In this document: piece after piece, positions 7,204 through 16,452 of the stretch
Layout of the letters: each line of letters opens with the position of its first letter
Numbering within the stretch: position 1 is the first letter of the stretch
NCBI RefSeq assembly: GCF_010811875.1
Contig: NZ_VKHP01000065.1
Location: forward strand, 1-36,526
Length of the DNA stretch: 36,526 nt
Source of the DNA: Bradyrhizobium uaiense
Lineage (GTDB): Bacteria; Pseudomonadota; Alphaproteobacteria; Rhizobiales; Xanthobacteraceae
Direction: 5' to 3'
Position numbers and translations under genes: made by a program
The notes under the pieces: model-generated
Told to the model about the DNA's origin: nothing
Databases searched by the model: none
What the model saw: only the letters and a program-made list of their open reading frames with translations

Positions 7204-8487
7204 TCAGGCCGATGGCAATGGTGGCGGTGCAGGCGGCGCTGCCGTCGGCATGGCAGGGGGCGCTGCTTGCGAGGCGGCCGGCTCGCTGTTCTCGACAGCG
7301 GTGTCGCTCGTCGCGGCGACGGCGTCGCCGCCCTTGTAGATGCGCACGAAGCGGCGGCCGAGGCTGGTCAGCACCTCATAGCCGATGGTGCCGAAATGAT
7401 GCGCGACCTCGTCGACCGTGATGCCTTCGCCGATCAGCGTCACCATGTGACCGCGCCGCACGGCGTTCTTGTCGAGATCGGTAATATCGACCGCGATCAG
7501 GTCCATCGAGACGCGGCCGGCGATCGGGCAGCGCTTGCCGGCGACCACGACCTCAGCGCCACGGGTGCCGTCATTGGCGCTGGCGGCGCGGAAATAGCCG
7601 TCGGCATAGCCGGCGGAGACGATCGCAAGCCGGGTCGGCCGGCGTGCGGTCCAGGTGCCGCCGTAGCCGACGGTCTCGCCGCGATCGATGTTGCGGATCT
7701 GCACGATGCGCGCCTTGAGGTCGACCACCTGCTGCATCGGGTTGTCGGCCTCCGGCGTCGGATTGACGCCGTAGAGCGCGCAGCCCGGCCGCACCATCTC
7801 GAACTGGAATTGGGCGCCGAGGAACACGCCGGAGGAGTTCGCCAGCGACGCCGGCACGCCGGTGAACAGGCTCGCGATCTCGCGGAAGCTTGCCAGCTGC
7901 TTGGCGTTGGCGGGGTTGTTCAAGAGTTCGGCGGAGGCGAGGTGGCTCATCACGAGCGTGATGCCGTGATCGCCGGCATTGATCCGCGGGATGATGCCTT
8001 GCGCTTCGCTGACCGTGAGGCCGAGCCGGTTCATGCCGGTATCGATATGGATGGCAGCGCCGCCGGACCAACCGGAGCGGCGGCAGAACACGTCCCACTC
8101 GGCGAGTTCATTGAGATCGCCGATCACAGGCTTGCAGTCGATCTTGGCGTAGGCCTCGCCGGTCTGCTGGAAGAAGCCGCCGAGCGAATATACCGTTGCC
8201 TGCGGAGCCGCTGCGCGCACCGCGGCGGCCTCCTCGACGCTCGCGACGAAGAAGGTCTTGCAGCCCGCCTTGGCAAGCGCCCGCGCAACCTGCTCGGCGC
8301 CGCAGCCATAGGCGTTGGCCTTGACCACGGCGGCGCATTCGGCGGGCACTGCGGTCTTCTCGAGCTTGCGCCAGTTGGCGATGATAGCGTCGAGGTCGAT
8401 GGTCAGGATGCCGGTGGCGGCCGGATAGGCCGCCAGCAGATTGGCTTCGGGCGTCAGCTGCGATTTCGCGTCGGTCACGATGTTCAT
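7204..8487 (-). CDS. alr: Alanine racemase
   Basis: 427 residues. It interconverts L- and D-alanine with pyridoxal phosphate, supplying D-alanine for peptidoglycan. The PLP lysine is Lys56 in AVVKANAYGCG. The second catalytic base is the tyrosine in ETVGYGGTW near residue 277, and the substrate-binding region GRVSMDLIAVD follows. The conserved domain ends near residue 387 (RRFVRIYKGG). The last 40 residues are Ala/Pro-rich low complexity (SQAAPPAMPTAAPPAPPPL), an unusual addition with no known role. The gene lies 48 bases after dnaB and 24 before xthA, all leftward. Confidence 0.97.
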   Translation of the reverse strand: MNIVTDAKSQLTPEANLLAAYPAATGILTIDLDAIIANWRKLEKTAVPAECAAVVKANAYGCGAEQVARALAKAGCKTFFVASVEEAAAVRAAAPQATVYSLGGFFQQTGEAYAKIDCKPVIGDLNELAEWDVFCRRSGWSGGAAIHIDTGMNRLGLTVSEAQGIIPRINAGDHGITLVMSHLASAELLNNPANAKQLASFREIASLFTGVPASLANSSGVFLGAQFQFEMVRPGCALYGVNPTPEADNPMQQVVDLKARIVQIRNIDRGETVGYGGTWTARRPTRLAIVSAGYADGYFRAASANDGTRGAEVVVAGKRCPIAGRVSMDLIAVDITDLDKNAVRRGHMVTLIGEGITVDEVAHHFGTIGYEVLTSLGRRFVRIYKGGDAVAATSDTAVENSEPAASQAAPPAMPTAAPPAPPPLPSA

Positions 8488-8535
8488 GCCCCCGTTGTAC
8501 GCGCGGGGCTCCTGCCGTTCAACCGCGCCGCGGAA

Positions 8536-10041
<1,506 letters not shown>

Positions 10042-10148
10042 GGACGAGCTTATTCTTCTGATTTCGTCGTTACTGCGATTTTCGGATGTGGGGCGGCGAT
10101 CAAGCGCCAGCCCGGCACGAAGCGAAAGGACGGATGTTTCTTATGCAC

Positions 10149-10174
10149 GATTCACACAACGCGGTGTGTGAATC
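10149..10174. promoter_or_regulatory. 10-bp perfect inverted repeat upstream of dnaB
   Basis: GATTCACACA (10149-10158) and TGTGTGAATC (10165-10174) are perfect complements around a six-base centre. The site lies about 108 bases upstream of the dnaB start and about 160 bases downstream of the tiny ORF at 10431-10333. There is no T-run on either side, so a protein-binding operator is more likely than a terminator. The regulator is unknown. Confidence 0.45.
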
Positions 10175-10332
10175 CCGGACAGCCGGATGCATTCCGCTTG
10201 ACTGGGTCTTGTCAGAAACCGGGCAGGGGCCGGCCGATCAGCAATGTCGTTGGTAAAAATCGGATGCCGCCTGAACCTTTTTCAGGACCGGCGAACCCAT
10301 GGAGAGGTGAGGCGGCTGTTGGCGTTGGGTCC

Positions 10333-10431
10333 TCAGACCAGGACGAGGAAAGCCAGCGCGATCAAGGCGGCCACCACGCCAGTGGCGATCAGGGCGTAGT
10401 CGGTCGCGATGTCGCGCTGCGGGTCCAACAT
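10333..10431 (-). CDS. Tiny single-span membrane protein, Flp-pilin-like hydrophobic motif
   Basis: A 32-residue frame: ten polar residues (MLDPQRDIAT), then DYALIATGVVAALIALAFLV spanning the membrane, then the end. The stretch ATDYALIATGVVAALIA resembles the TAIEYGLIA core of Flp-type IVb pilins, but the glycine cleavage site and leader are missing and Asp replaces the Glu. Codon choice is GC-rich as in neighbouring genes. No strong ribosome-binding site is visible. It may be a small membrane protein in its own right or a degenerate pilin. There is no tad/cpa secretion locus in the window. Confidence 0.4.
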   Translation of the reverse strand: MLDPQRDIATDYALIATGVVAALIALAFLVLV

Positions 10432-10588
10432 CGTCCGGTGCGTTTCTCGGGTCATTCCGGACCACTACGACAGCCCGGAACAGACCTCTGTGAAGCAGAT
10501 CACACCTGCCGCATTTTCTTTGCGCCAGGTTCGCGGGAACGACCCGGCGGATTCCGGGTTGTCTTCGCTCAGGGAAGATACGGCGACG

Positions 10589-10810
10589 ATGGCTCAAGAG
10601 TTTCAGACGGTGCGATTGAGGCTTGGCCGGGCAGGTGGCATGGACCGCCGCTGGCTGGCGGCGCTCGTCGATGCCATGGAGCAGACAGCGCGTCCGGAGG
10701 TCCGGAATGTTTCCTGCGATGCAAGGCAGGTCTCGGCCGCCGTGGCCCATCTGGCGCGGCCGACACCGACCTTTGCCCATTGCGGATCGGCCTACAGCCT
10801 GCGCAATTAA
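10589..10810 (+). CDS. Small hypothetical protein, 73 residues
   Basis: An ATG at 10589 preceded by AGGGAAG about 11 bases upstream opens a 73-codon frame starting MAQEFQTVRLRLGRAGGMDR. Third positions are GC-rich, as in the real genes around it. The product is soluble, with two cysteines and a middle helix-forming part (WLAALVDAMEQTA). The family is not recognised. It is convergent with the cfa gene, whose stop is only 20 bases away, and points away from dnaB. It could be spurious. Confidence 0.35.
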   Translation: MAQEFQTVRLRLGRAGGMDRRWLAALVDAMEQTARPEVRNVSCDARQVSAAVAHLARPTPTFAHCGSAYSLRN

Positions 10811-10830
10811 CGGCACCCGTTGTTTTGGTC

Positions 10831-12084
10831 TCACTCGCCGGCGAGTTGCAGCCGGGGCTTGGTGGCGCCGGCTTCCTTGAGCCGCAGCCGGGCTTCCTCG
10901 TGCCCGATATAGTCGCGGGTGATCGGGACGACGCCTTGGCGCTTGGTGAGCTGGAGCTGGAAGTTCATCATGTTCTGCACCCGGAACGACATCTCCGAGG
11001 CCGCCAGGTAGAATTCCCACATCCGGGCAAAGGCCTCGTCGTACAGCCGCACCGCCTCCTCGCGCCGCGCCATGAAGCGCTCGCGCCACGCCTTGAGCGT
11101 CTCGGCATAGTGTAGCCGCAGGATCTCCATGTCGCAGATCAGCAGTCCGGCCTTCTCGATTGCCGGCATGACCTCGGAGAGCGCCGGAATATAGCCGCCG
11201 GGGAAGATGTACTTCCGGATCCAGGGGCTGGTGACGTCGGGACCGGTCGAGCGGCCGATCGAATGCAGCACCATGACACCGTCATCGCTCAGCAGCTCGG
11301 CGCAGCGCTTGAAGAAGGTTTCGTAGTAGGCGACCCCGACGTGCTCGAACATGCCGACCGAGACGATACGGTCGAACGGGCCGGGGATGTCGCGGTAATC
11401 CTGCATCAGGAAACGCGCGGAATCTGCCAGGCTTCGTTCCGCCGCCCGGGCGTTGGAAATCTGCAGCTGCTCGGTCGACAGCGTGACGCCGGTGACGTCG
11501 GCGCCGCTCATCTCGGCAAGATAGAGACCGAGCCCGCCCCAGCCGGAACCGATGTCGAGGATGCGGTGGCCGGGCTTGACCAGGAGTTTTGCGGCGAGGT
11601 GGCGCTTCTTGGCGAGCTGGGCGTCGTCCAGCGTCGCGTCAGGCGCCTCGAAATAGGCACAGCTGTATTGCTTGTCAGCATCGAGGAAGAGGGAATAGAG
11701 GCGGCCGTCGAGATCGTAGTGGCGGGCGACATTGCTCCTGGAGCGGCCACGCACATTGATCTGCTGGGCACGCCGTCCGAGGAACCGCACCCAGGCCTGC
11801 ATCCTGGCAAAGTTCGGCAGCATGGCCGCCTGGCCCATCAGGACCGCCAGCACCTCGGCGATGGTGCCTCGCTCCACCACGAACGAGCCGTCCATGAAGG
11901 CTTCGCCGAGATAAAGTTCCGGATCGACCAGAACGCGGACTTCAGCTGCCCTGGTCATGAAACGCGCGGCGACCGGCGTGCCGGTGCCGTCACCGCAGCT
12001 GAATTGGGCGCCGCTCGCGGTCGTGAACGTGATCGACCCGCGGCGGATGAAGCGCCCCAAGAAAAATCGCAACAATCGGTCCAT
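10831..12084 (-). CDS. cfa: Cyclopropane-fatty-acyl-phospholipid synthase family
   Basis: 417 residues from the ATG at 12084 (MDRLLRFFLGRFI). The enzyme uses S-adenosylmethionine to add a methylene bridge across cis double bonds of membrane phospholipid acyl chains. The SAM-binding motif is ILDIGSGWGGLGLYL near residue 188, preceded by the family signature YSCAYFEAP near 150 and the N-terminal lipid-binding region. The motif FEHVGVAYY near 270 and the C-terminal VPITRDYIGHEE also fit. Length is normal (E. coli Cfa 382). It is divergent from the CxxCH gene at 12342. The 257 bases between them hold both promoters, though I cannot place them with confidence. Confidence 0.93.
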   Translation of the reverse strand: MDRLLRFFLGRFIRRGSITFTTASGAQFSCGDGTGTPVAARFMTRAAEVRVLVDPELYLGEAFMDGSFVVERGTIAEVLAVLMGQAAMLPNFARMQAWVRFLGRRAQQINVRGRSRSNVARHYDLDGRLYSLFLDADKQYSCAYFEAPDATLDDAQLAKKRHLAAKLLVKPGHRILDIGSGWGGLGLYLAEMSGADVTGVTLSTEQLQISNARAAERSLADSARFLMQDYRDIPGPFDRIVSVGMFEHVGVAYYETFFKRCAELLSDDGVMVLHSIGRSTGPDVTSPWIRKYIFPGGYIPALSEVMPAIEKAGLLICDMEILRLHYAETLKAWRERFMARREEAVRLYDEAFARMWEFYLAASEMSFRVQNMMNFQLQLTKRQGVVPITRDYIGHEEARLRLKEAGATKPRLQLAGE

Positions 12085-12341
12085 CGAACACCAACGGAAC
12101 GGCAAGCTGCACACCGACACCACCGGAGCTGATCACTCCAATGTGTCCCCAATCCAAAGATAGGCAGGGAATTGGATCGCGCTATTGCGTTGTGGTCAAA
12201 GCCGATATTCCAAAATGTGACAATTGCGTGGATGCGTCACGCGCGCGCTTCCATTCGCGCGATAATCGGATAAAAGGTGACCGCCGCGGCCGATCCATGA
12301 GGCGCAGGCGGCGATTTTTCCGGAATCTGGAGACTTAAGGA

Positions 12342-13271
12342 ATGTTGAGCCGAGCCCTCAGTCTGGCGGCGGTGACGCTTTTGATTGGCTGCCTGTCAGC
12401 CGTATCGGCGGAAGCGCAAAACCTCGAGGCCGGCAAAAGCCCCTCCCAGATCTTCGCAGGTACCTGCACCGTTTGTCACAAGAGCCCGCGTGGCCTCTTG
12501 AAGTCGGTGCCAGCCGGTTCGCTGCCGGGCTTCCTGCGCCAGCACTACACGACGTCCAGCGACATGGCCGGCATCCTTGCGTCCTATCTGATTTCGAACG
12601 GCGCTAACGACCCGCGCTACCAGGCCAAGGATCTGCCGAAGGGCGCCAAGGGCAGGGAAGGCCGCCAGGAGGCGAACCAGTCGCCGGAGCAGCCGCCCGA
12701 GCGTCCCACCCGACGGCAGAATCAGGGTGCCTCGCCGCAGGAAGGGGCGAAGCCCGACGCCGACGGCTTGAATCCCGAAGGACATTCTGCTCACCGCGGC
12801 AAGCGCATGGCGCGCCCGAGCGAGGCGCCCGAGGGTGCCAGGCCGGACGACGGTCAGGCCCCGCAGGCCGCGGGCGACGGCAAGCCGTCGCGTCAGAAGC
12901 ACGGCCGTCGCGGCAAGCCCGTCGAGGAGCCGAAGTCCGAGGACGCACCCAAGGGCGAGGCCGCGGGCGATGAGCCCAGGACCGCCGTCAAGCGCGAGGA
13001 CAAGGGTGAGGCCGAGAAGCCGGCAAAGCCGTCCTCCCAGCCCGATACGGCCAAGGTCGATGCGCCCGAGAGCAATGCGGGCAGCGAACCGGCTCCCGCG
13101 CGATCCGACCCGGTTCCGCAGGTCACGCCGGCACCGGAGCCGGCCGCAGCCCCATCGCCCACACCGGCACCGGCCACGCCGCCGGTAACCGCCGCCGCGC
13201 CTCCGCCGCCGCCACCTCCACCCCCGACAACGTCAGGCTCCGGTACGCCGGAAGCTCCGACCTCGAAGTAA
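12342..13271 (+). CDS. Exported single-heme c-type cytochrome-like protein with long Pro/Lys/Glu-rich tail
   Basis: 309 residues. A signal peptide (MLSRALSLAAVTLLIGCLSA, cut near SAEA-QN) is followed by a small domain with one heme-attachment motif, CTVCH at residues 42-46. A possible distal ligand is Met75 in TSSDMAGILASYL. From about residue 97 to the end the sequence is low complexity: first Lys/Arg/Glu/Gly-rich, then Ala/Pro-rich with a run of nine prolines near the C-terminus. The short N-terminal domain resembles minimal cytochrome c, and the tail has no domain I recognise. The start has good purine-rich spacing (AAGGA). It is the only gene of its unit and ends at a hairpin. Heme binding is inferred from the motif only. 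Confidence 0.85.
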   Translation: MLSRALSLAAVTLLIGCLSAVSAEAQNLEAGKSPSQIFAGTCTVCHKSPRGLLKSVPAGSLPGFLRQHYTTSSDMAGILASYLISNGANDPRYQAKDLPKGAKGREGRQEANQSPEQPPERPTRRQNQGASPQEGAKPDADGLNPEGHSAHRGKRMARPSEAPEGARPDDGQAPQAAGDGKPSRQKHGRRGKPVEEPKSEDAPKGEAAGDEPRTAVKREDKGEAEKPAKPSSQPDTAKVDAPESNAGSEPAPARSDPVPQVTPAPEPAAAPSPTPAPATPPVTAAAPPPPPPPPPTTSGSGTPEAPTSK

Positions 13272-13277
13272 TCGCCA

Positions 13278-13301
13278 ACGCCGGGCCGTGAGGTCCGGCG
13301 T
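13278..13301 (+). terminator. Hairpin terminator after the CxxCH gene
   Basis: ACGCCGGGCC (13278-13287) pairs with GGTCCGGCGT (13292-13301) through one G-T wobble around a GTGA loop, seven bases after the stop codon. The following sequence (ATTCATTTG) is only mildly T-rich. Confidence 0.6.
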
Positions 13302-13307
13302 ATTCAT

Positions 13308-13337
13308 TTGACCGTCACTAGAGTACGACTCTAGAGT
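13308..13337 (+). promoter_or_regulatory. Promoter with overlapping palindromic operator for the TetR-thioesterase pair
   Basis: TTGACC (13308-13313) and TAGAGT (13332-13337) form a -35/-10 pair spaced by 18 bases. A perfect inverted repeat, CTAGAGT (13318-13324) and ACTCTAG (13328-13334), covers the spacer and the -10 box, and ACTCTAGAGT (13328-13337) is itself palindromic. Such symmetry directly in front of a tetR gene suggests self-repression. The GTG start lies 23 bases beyond. Confidence 0.65.
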
Positions 13338-13360
13338 ATTGATCTAGACGAGGAGGCAGC

Positions 13361-13966
13361 GTGAGCACGGCGCGCGAAGATCTGCTGGCGGCGGGACTGG
13401 CGGTGTTCGACCGCGACGGGTTCGAGGGCGCGACGGTGGCCGAGATCCGCTCTCGCGCCCGCGCGTCCAACGGCAGCTTCTTCCACTTCTTCACCTCGAA
13501 GAAGGAGCTCGCCGGCACCCTGTTCCTGGAGATCCTGCAAACCTATCACGCCGCGATCATCACCTCGGTCGACGACACCTGCGGCGCAAGCGACGGCGTG
13601 GCGCGGCTGATCCACGCCCATCTCGATTGGGTCGTGAGCAACAGGCGCGAGGCACGGTTCCTGTTCGAGATTTCCCGCAGCGAGTGGGGCGAGGAGGTGC
13701 GCGGCGCGCAGCGCACCGAGAATTCGCGGCTCACAGACGCCATCGAGCGCTGGCGCGCACCGCTGCTCGCGCGCGGCGAATTGCTGCCGATGAGTCCAAC
13801 GCTGTTCTTCAGCCAGATCATCGGACCGGCGCAGATCTTCTGCCGTGCCTATCTGTCGGGCCGCCACAGTGGCGACCCGCGCGAACAGGTCGAGACGCTG
13901 ATCGCCTGCGCGATCCGCGCAGTGGTGGCGCCGGGTGCGCCGAAGCGAACAGGAGGAACGTCATGA
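13361..13966 (+). CDS. TetR/AcrR family transcriptional regulator
   Basis: 201 residues from a GTG with GAGGAG seven bases upstream. The N-terminal helix-turn-helix is typical: LLAAGLAVFDRDGFEGATV, then EIRSRARASNGSFFHFFTSK (about residues 27-46). The helical C-terminal ligand-binding domain is not diagnostic. It overlaps the thioesterase gene by four bases (ATGA at 13963-13966), so the two are translationally coupled. A sharp palindrome over its own promoter suggests autoregulation. Given its partner, an acyl-CoA or related hydrophobic ligand is a reasonable guess. Confidence 0.93.
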   Translation: MSTAREDLLAAGLAVFDRDGFEGATVAEIRSRARASNGSFFHFFTSKKELAGTLFLEILQTYHAAIITSVDDTCGASDGVARLIHAHLDWVVSNRREARFLFEISRSEWGEEVRGAQRTENSRLTDAIERWRAPLLARGELLPMSPTLFFSQIIGPAQIFCRAYLSGRHSGDPREQVETLIACAIRAVVAPGAPKRTGGTS

Positions 13967-14424
13967 ACCAAGCCGATCCGGACTTTGCGCCGATCGCGAC
14001 GCGAATTCGCGACAATGTCGGCCGTCAGGGCTTCATGGGGCTGGTCGGTGCTGAAGTGGCCGAGCTGTCGCGCGGTGCGTGCACGCTCGCCGTCGACCGG
14101 CGGCCGGAGCTGTTGCAGCAGCACGGCCTTTTTCATGGCGGGGTGACCGCGTTCCTGGTCGACAACGCCACCACGATTGCGGCGGCGACATCGCGCGGCC
14201 AGCCGGCGCTGACGGCGGAGTACAAGTTGAACCTGTTGTCGCCGGCGTCGGGCGATCGTCTGATCTGCCGCGCGCGCGTGATCAAGCCGGGCCGTCAGGT
14301 CGCCGTCGTTGCAGCCGACGTGTTCTGCGTCATCGACGGCAAGGAGAAGCATACCGCGACGGCACTGGCATCGATCGCCATGCTCGACGATCAGGCGGCG
14401 TCACGAATCCAAAGCCCGGCCTGA
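13963..14424 (+). CDS. PaaI-like hotdog-fold thioesterase
   Basis: 153 residues of the PaaI/4HBT hotdog superfamily, which hydrolyses acyl- or aryl-CoA thioesters. The motif HGLFHGGVTAFLVDNATTIA (residues 54-73) carries the catalytic loop, with the HGG turn and an Asp in place of the more common Glu/Asp/Ser variants. LTAEYKLNLLSPASGDRLIC follows, and the domain is complete. Its ATG overlaps the tetR stop, so expression depends on the regulator's own transcript. The stop codon lies inside the loop of a strong terminator. The substrate is unknown. Confidence 0.9.
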   Translation: MNQADPDFAPIATRIRDNVGRQGFMGLVGAEVAELSRGACTLAVDRRPELLQQHGLFHGGVTAFLVDNATTIAAATSRGQPALTAEYKLNLLSPASGDRLICRARVIKPGRQVAVVAADVFCVIDGKEKHTATALASIAMLDDQAASRIQSPA

Positions 14425-14437
14425 TGAGGCCGGGCTT
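14412..14437. terminator. Terminator between convergent thioesterase and rplI genes
   Basis: AAGCCCGGCC (14412-14421) and GGCCGGGCTT (14428-14437) are perfect complements around TGATGA, which contains the thioesterase stop codon. It lies 27 bases beyond the rplI stop on the other strand, so it can serve both genes. Confidence 0.85.
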
Positions 14438-14463
14438 CAGTCGATAGAGCGATCGCGAGAAGC

Positions 14464-15066
14464 TTACTTCTCTTCGGCAGCCGGGGCCGGCGCGGCTTCG
14501 TCGTCGTGCTGGGCTTCCGGATCGAAGAATTCGCCGGCAGCGGCGAGCGCCTCGGCGGCGGCGTCCTGGTCTTCCTGGCGGGTCGAGATGTCCTCGCCGC
14601 GCTTGATGCGCTCGGCCTCTTCGGCGGAGCGGGCGACCGTCACGGTGACGCTGGTCTCGACTTCGGGGTGAACCGCGATCGTGACCTTCTGCTGGCCGAT
14701 CACCTTGATCGGCGAGTCGAGCCAGACCTGCGGACGGGAAACCGTGACGCCGTCGGCGGCCAGCGCGGTGACGATGTCGCGCACCGTGACTGAGCCGAAC
14801 AGCTGGCCGGACTCGGAGGCCTGGCGGATGATGATGATGTCGCGACCGTCGATCTTCTCGGCGACCACGGCGGCTTCGCCCTTGGCCTTGATGTTGTTGG
14901 CCTCGAGCTCGGCCTTCATGCCGTCATACTTGGCGCGGTTCGCCTCGGTGGCGCGCAGCGCCTTGCCGCGCTTCAGCAAGAAGTTGCGGGCGAACCCGTC
15001 CTTGACGCGCACGACTTCACCCATCTGGCCAAGCTTGGCAACGCGTTCGAGCAGAATGACTTCCAT
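14464..15066 (-). CDS. rplI: 50S ribosomal protein L9
   Basis: 200 residues from the ATG at 15066, preceded by an excellent AAAGGAGAA site. The N-terminal domain is classic: MEVILLERVAKLGQMGEVV, then VRVKDGFARNFLLKRGKA, which binds 23S rRNA. A long connecting helix and the C-terminal domain (VTIAVHPEVETSVTV) follow. Beyond about residue 150 there is an acidic, alanine-rich tail ending APAPAAEEK, as in other rhizobial L9 proteins. It is the last gene of the rpsF-rpsR-DUF2232-rplI unit, 52 bases after the DUF2232 gene. Confidence 0.97.
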   Translation of the reverse strand: MEVILLERVAKLGQMGEVVRVKDGFARNFLLKRGKALRATEANRAKYDGMKAELEANNIKAKGEAAVVAEKIDGRDIIIIRQASESGQLFGSVTVRDIVTALAADGVTVSRPQVWLDSPIKVIGQQKVTIAVHPEVETSVTVTVARSAEEAERIKRGEDISTRQEDQDAAAEALAAAGEFFDPEAQHDDEAAPAPAAEEK

Positions 15067-15118
15067 TTTCGTTCTCCTTTGAGATGCTAAGTATCGGTTT
15101 GAGTGGTTGGATCGAATT

Positions 15119-16081
15119 TCACTCCGCCGGCAGAGGCGGCGGTCTGGTTTGCAGAAAGCGCTGCCGCAGTCCGAGCACGGCGTCGGCGACGCCAAGCGCG
15201 GCCATTACGAGGACGGGCACGTAGAACATGACGGCGAGGACATAGACACAGGCCAGCCAGAACGTGCGGTTGCGCGCCGACAATGTGAGGATATGCAGGG
15301 CGGCAAAGCCGACGATTGCGTAGGCGAACAGCAACGCACCCGCGACGGTCTCAGCGAGCATCGCGATAGTGCCGCCCGCAAAGCAGAGAGCGACGGCGGC
15401 TGCCAGGACCGCGAGCGCGACCGGCGGCAGCACGATGTTCCGCAGGTCGGTCCAGGGCCGATGCAGGCGCCCGGACGTCAGCGCGACCTTCGCCGCGAGC
15501 CAAAGGTTCAGCGTGAACATCAGCGTCACGCTCATCGGCAGGAACAGCGGAGCAAGGTAGGCAAACAGCTTGGCGAGAAACGTGATCTGCTCGGGCGTCC
15601 AATCGGTTTCGGCTTGACGCGCCACCACCTGCAAGGCCTGCCGCACGGTCTCGGCGATCGCGTCGGCGTCGATACCGAACGGCAGCAGGATGCTCACAGT
15701 GGTAAGAACCGCTATGACCAGAATCCAGATCAGTATCCGTTCGATCGGATACCACTCGAGATTACCAGCGCGATCTGTCGGAGTTGCGGTATTGTGCGGT
15801 CGTCCGAGCAGGACGAGATGGCCGAGCCACCAAGCCGGCAATGCGACCCCAAGCGCGAATTTGATGCCGCGGAACAGGCCGGAGAGGGTCGTCAGGGCGG
15901 CGGTCGCGACAATGCCGCTGACGACACTGGCAAGCGGACCCCAGCCGAGCGCGACCACCAGCAGCGGCAACGGAGCAGAATAGGCGAGCAGCAACGAGAT
16001 CAGCACGCCCGAACTGATCGAGGCGAACATCAGCGCCGACGCGGCGCCGGCTGCAAGTGCAACTGTGAATATCGCGATCAT
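15119..16081 (-). CDS. DUF2232 family membrane protein
   Basis: 320 residues with about eight hydrophobic segments, starting MIAIFTVALAAGAASALMFA. The layout fits DUF2232 (Pfam PF09991), related to ECF-transporter S-component-like membrane proteins. In rhizobia it is known to sit between rpsR and rplI, as here. One soluble loop (residues 95-112) and a Pro-rich end (QTRPPPLPAE) stand out. The molecular role is unknown. A strong hairpin lies between rpsR and this gene, so it may be transcribed less than the ribosomal genes. Confidence 0.85.
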   Translation of the reverse strand: MIAIFTVALAAGAASALMFASISSGVLISLLLAYSAPLPLLVVALGWGPLASVVSGIVATAALTTLSGLFRGIKFALGVALPAWWLGHLVLLGRPHNTATPTDRAGNLEWYPIERILIWILVIAVLTTVSILLPFGIDADAIAETVRQALQVVARQAETDWTPEQITFLAKLFAYLAPLFLPMSVTLMFTLNLWLAAKVALTSGRLHRPWTDLRNIVLPPVALAVLAAAVALCFAGGTIAMLAETVAGALLFAYAIVGFAALHILTLSARNRTFWLACVYVLAVMFYVPVLVMAALGVADAVLGLRQRFLQTRPPPLPAE

Positions 16082-16173
16082 CAGCTGTCCCGCCCCCTTT
16101 GAGCGGTTAGGGGTCCTGCTTCGAGAACCCCAACCATCGGCGACCGGATGACCCGGAAGCCTTATGAGAATAA

Positions 16174-16198
16174 CGGCCGGCGGCAGTGCCGCCGGCCG
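16174..16198 (-). terminator. Hairpin between rpsR and the DUF2232 gene
   Basis: CGGCCGGCGGC (16174-16184) and GCCGCCGGCCG (16188-16198) are perfect complements with a three-base loop, nine bases after the rpsR stop. On the transcribed strand it is followed by TTATTCTC, a weak T tract. It may act as a partial terminator within the operon or as an RNA-stabilising end. Confidence 0.65.
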
Positions 16199-16206
16199 GA
16201 AACGAT

Positions 16207-16446
16207 TTAGCGGATCACGTAGGGCAGCAGGCCGAGGAAGCGCGCGCGCTTGATGGCGCGGGCGAGTTCACGCTGCTTCTTGGCGGACACGGCCGTGATG
16301 CGGCTCGGCACGATCTTGCCGCGCTCGGAGACGTAACGCATCAGCAGCTTGGAATCCTTGTAGTCGATCTTCGGCGCATTCGCGCCCGTGAACGGGCAGG
16401 ACTTGCGACGACGGAAAAACGGACGGCGGGCACCAGCATCAGCCAT
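16207..16446 (-). CDS. rpsR: 30S ribosomal protein S18
   Basis: 79 residues. The sequence is typical throughout: RRPFFRRRKSCPFTGANAPK at the start, IDYKDSKLLMRYVSERGKI in the middle and RITAVSAKKQRELARAIKRA toward the end. S18 binds next to S6 on the 30S platform. Only one cysteine of the zinc-binding set is present, so this is a non-zinc form. The ATG follows rpsF by six bases and its GAGGAG site lies within the last codons of rpsF. Confidence 0.98.
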   Translation of the reverse strand: MADAGARRPFFRRRKSCPFTGANAPKIDYKDSKLLMRYVSERGKIVPSRITAVSAKKQRELARAIKRARFLGLLPYVIR

Positions 16447-16452
16447 GATTCA

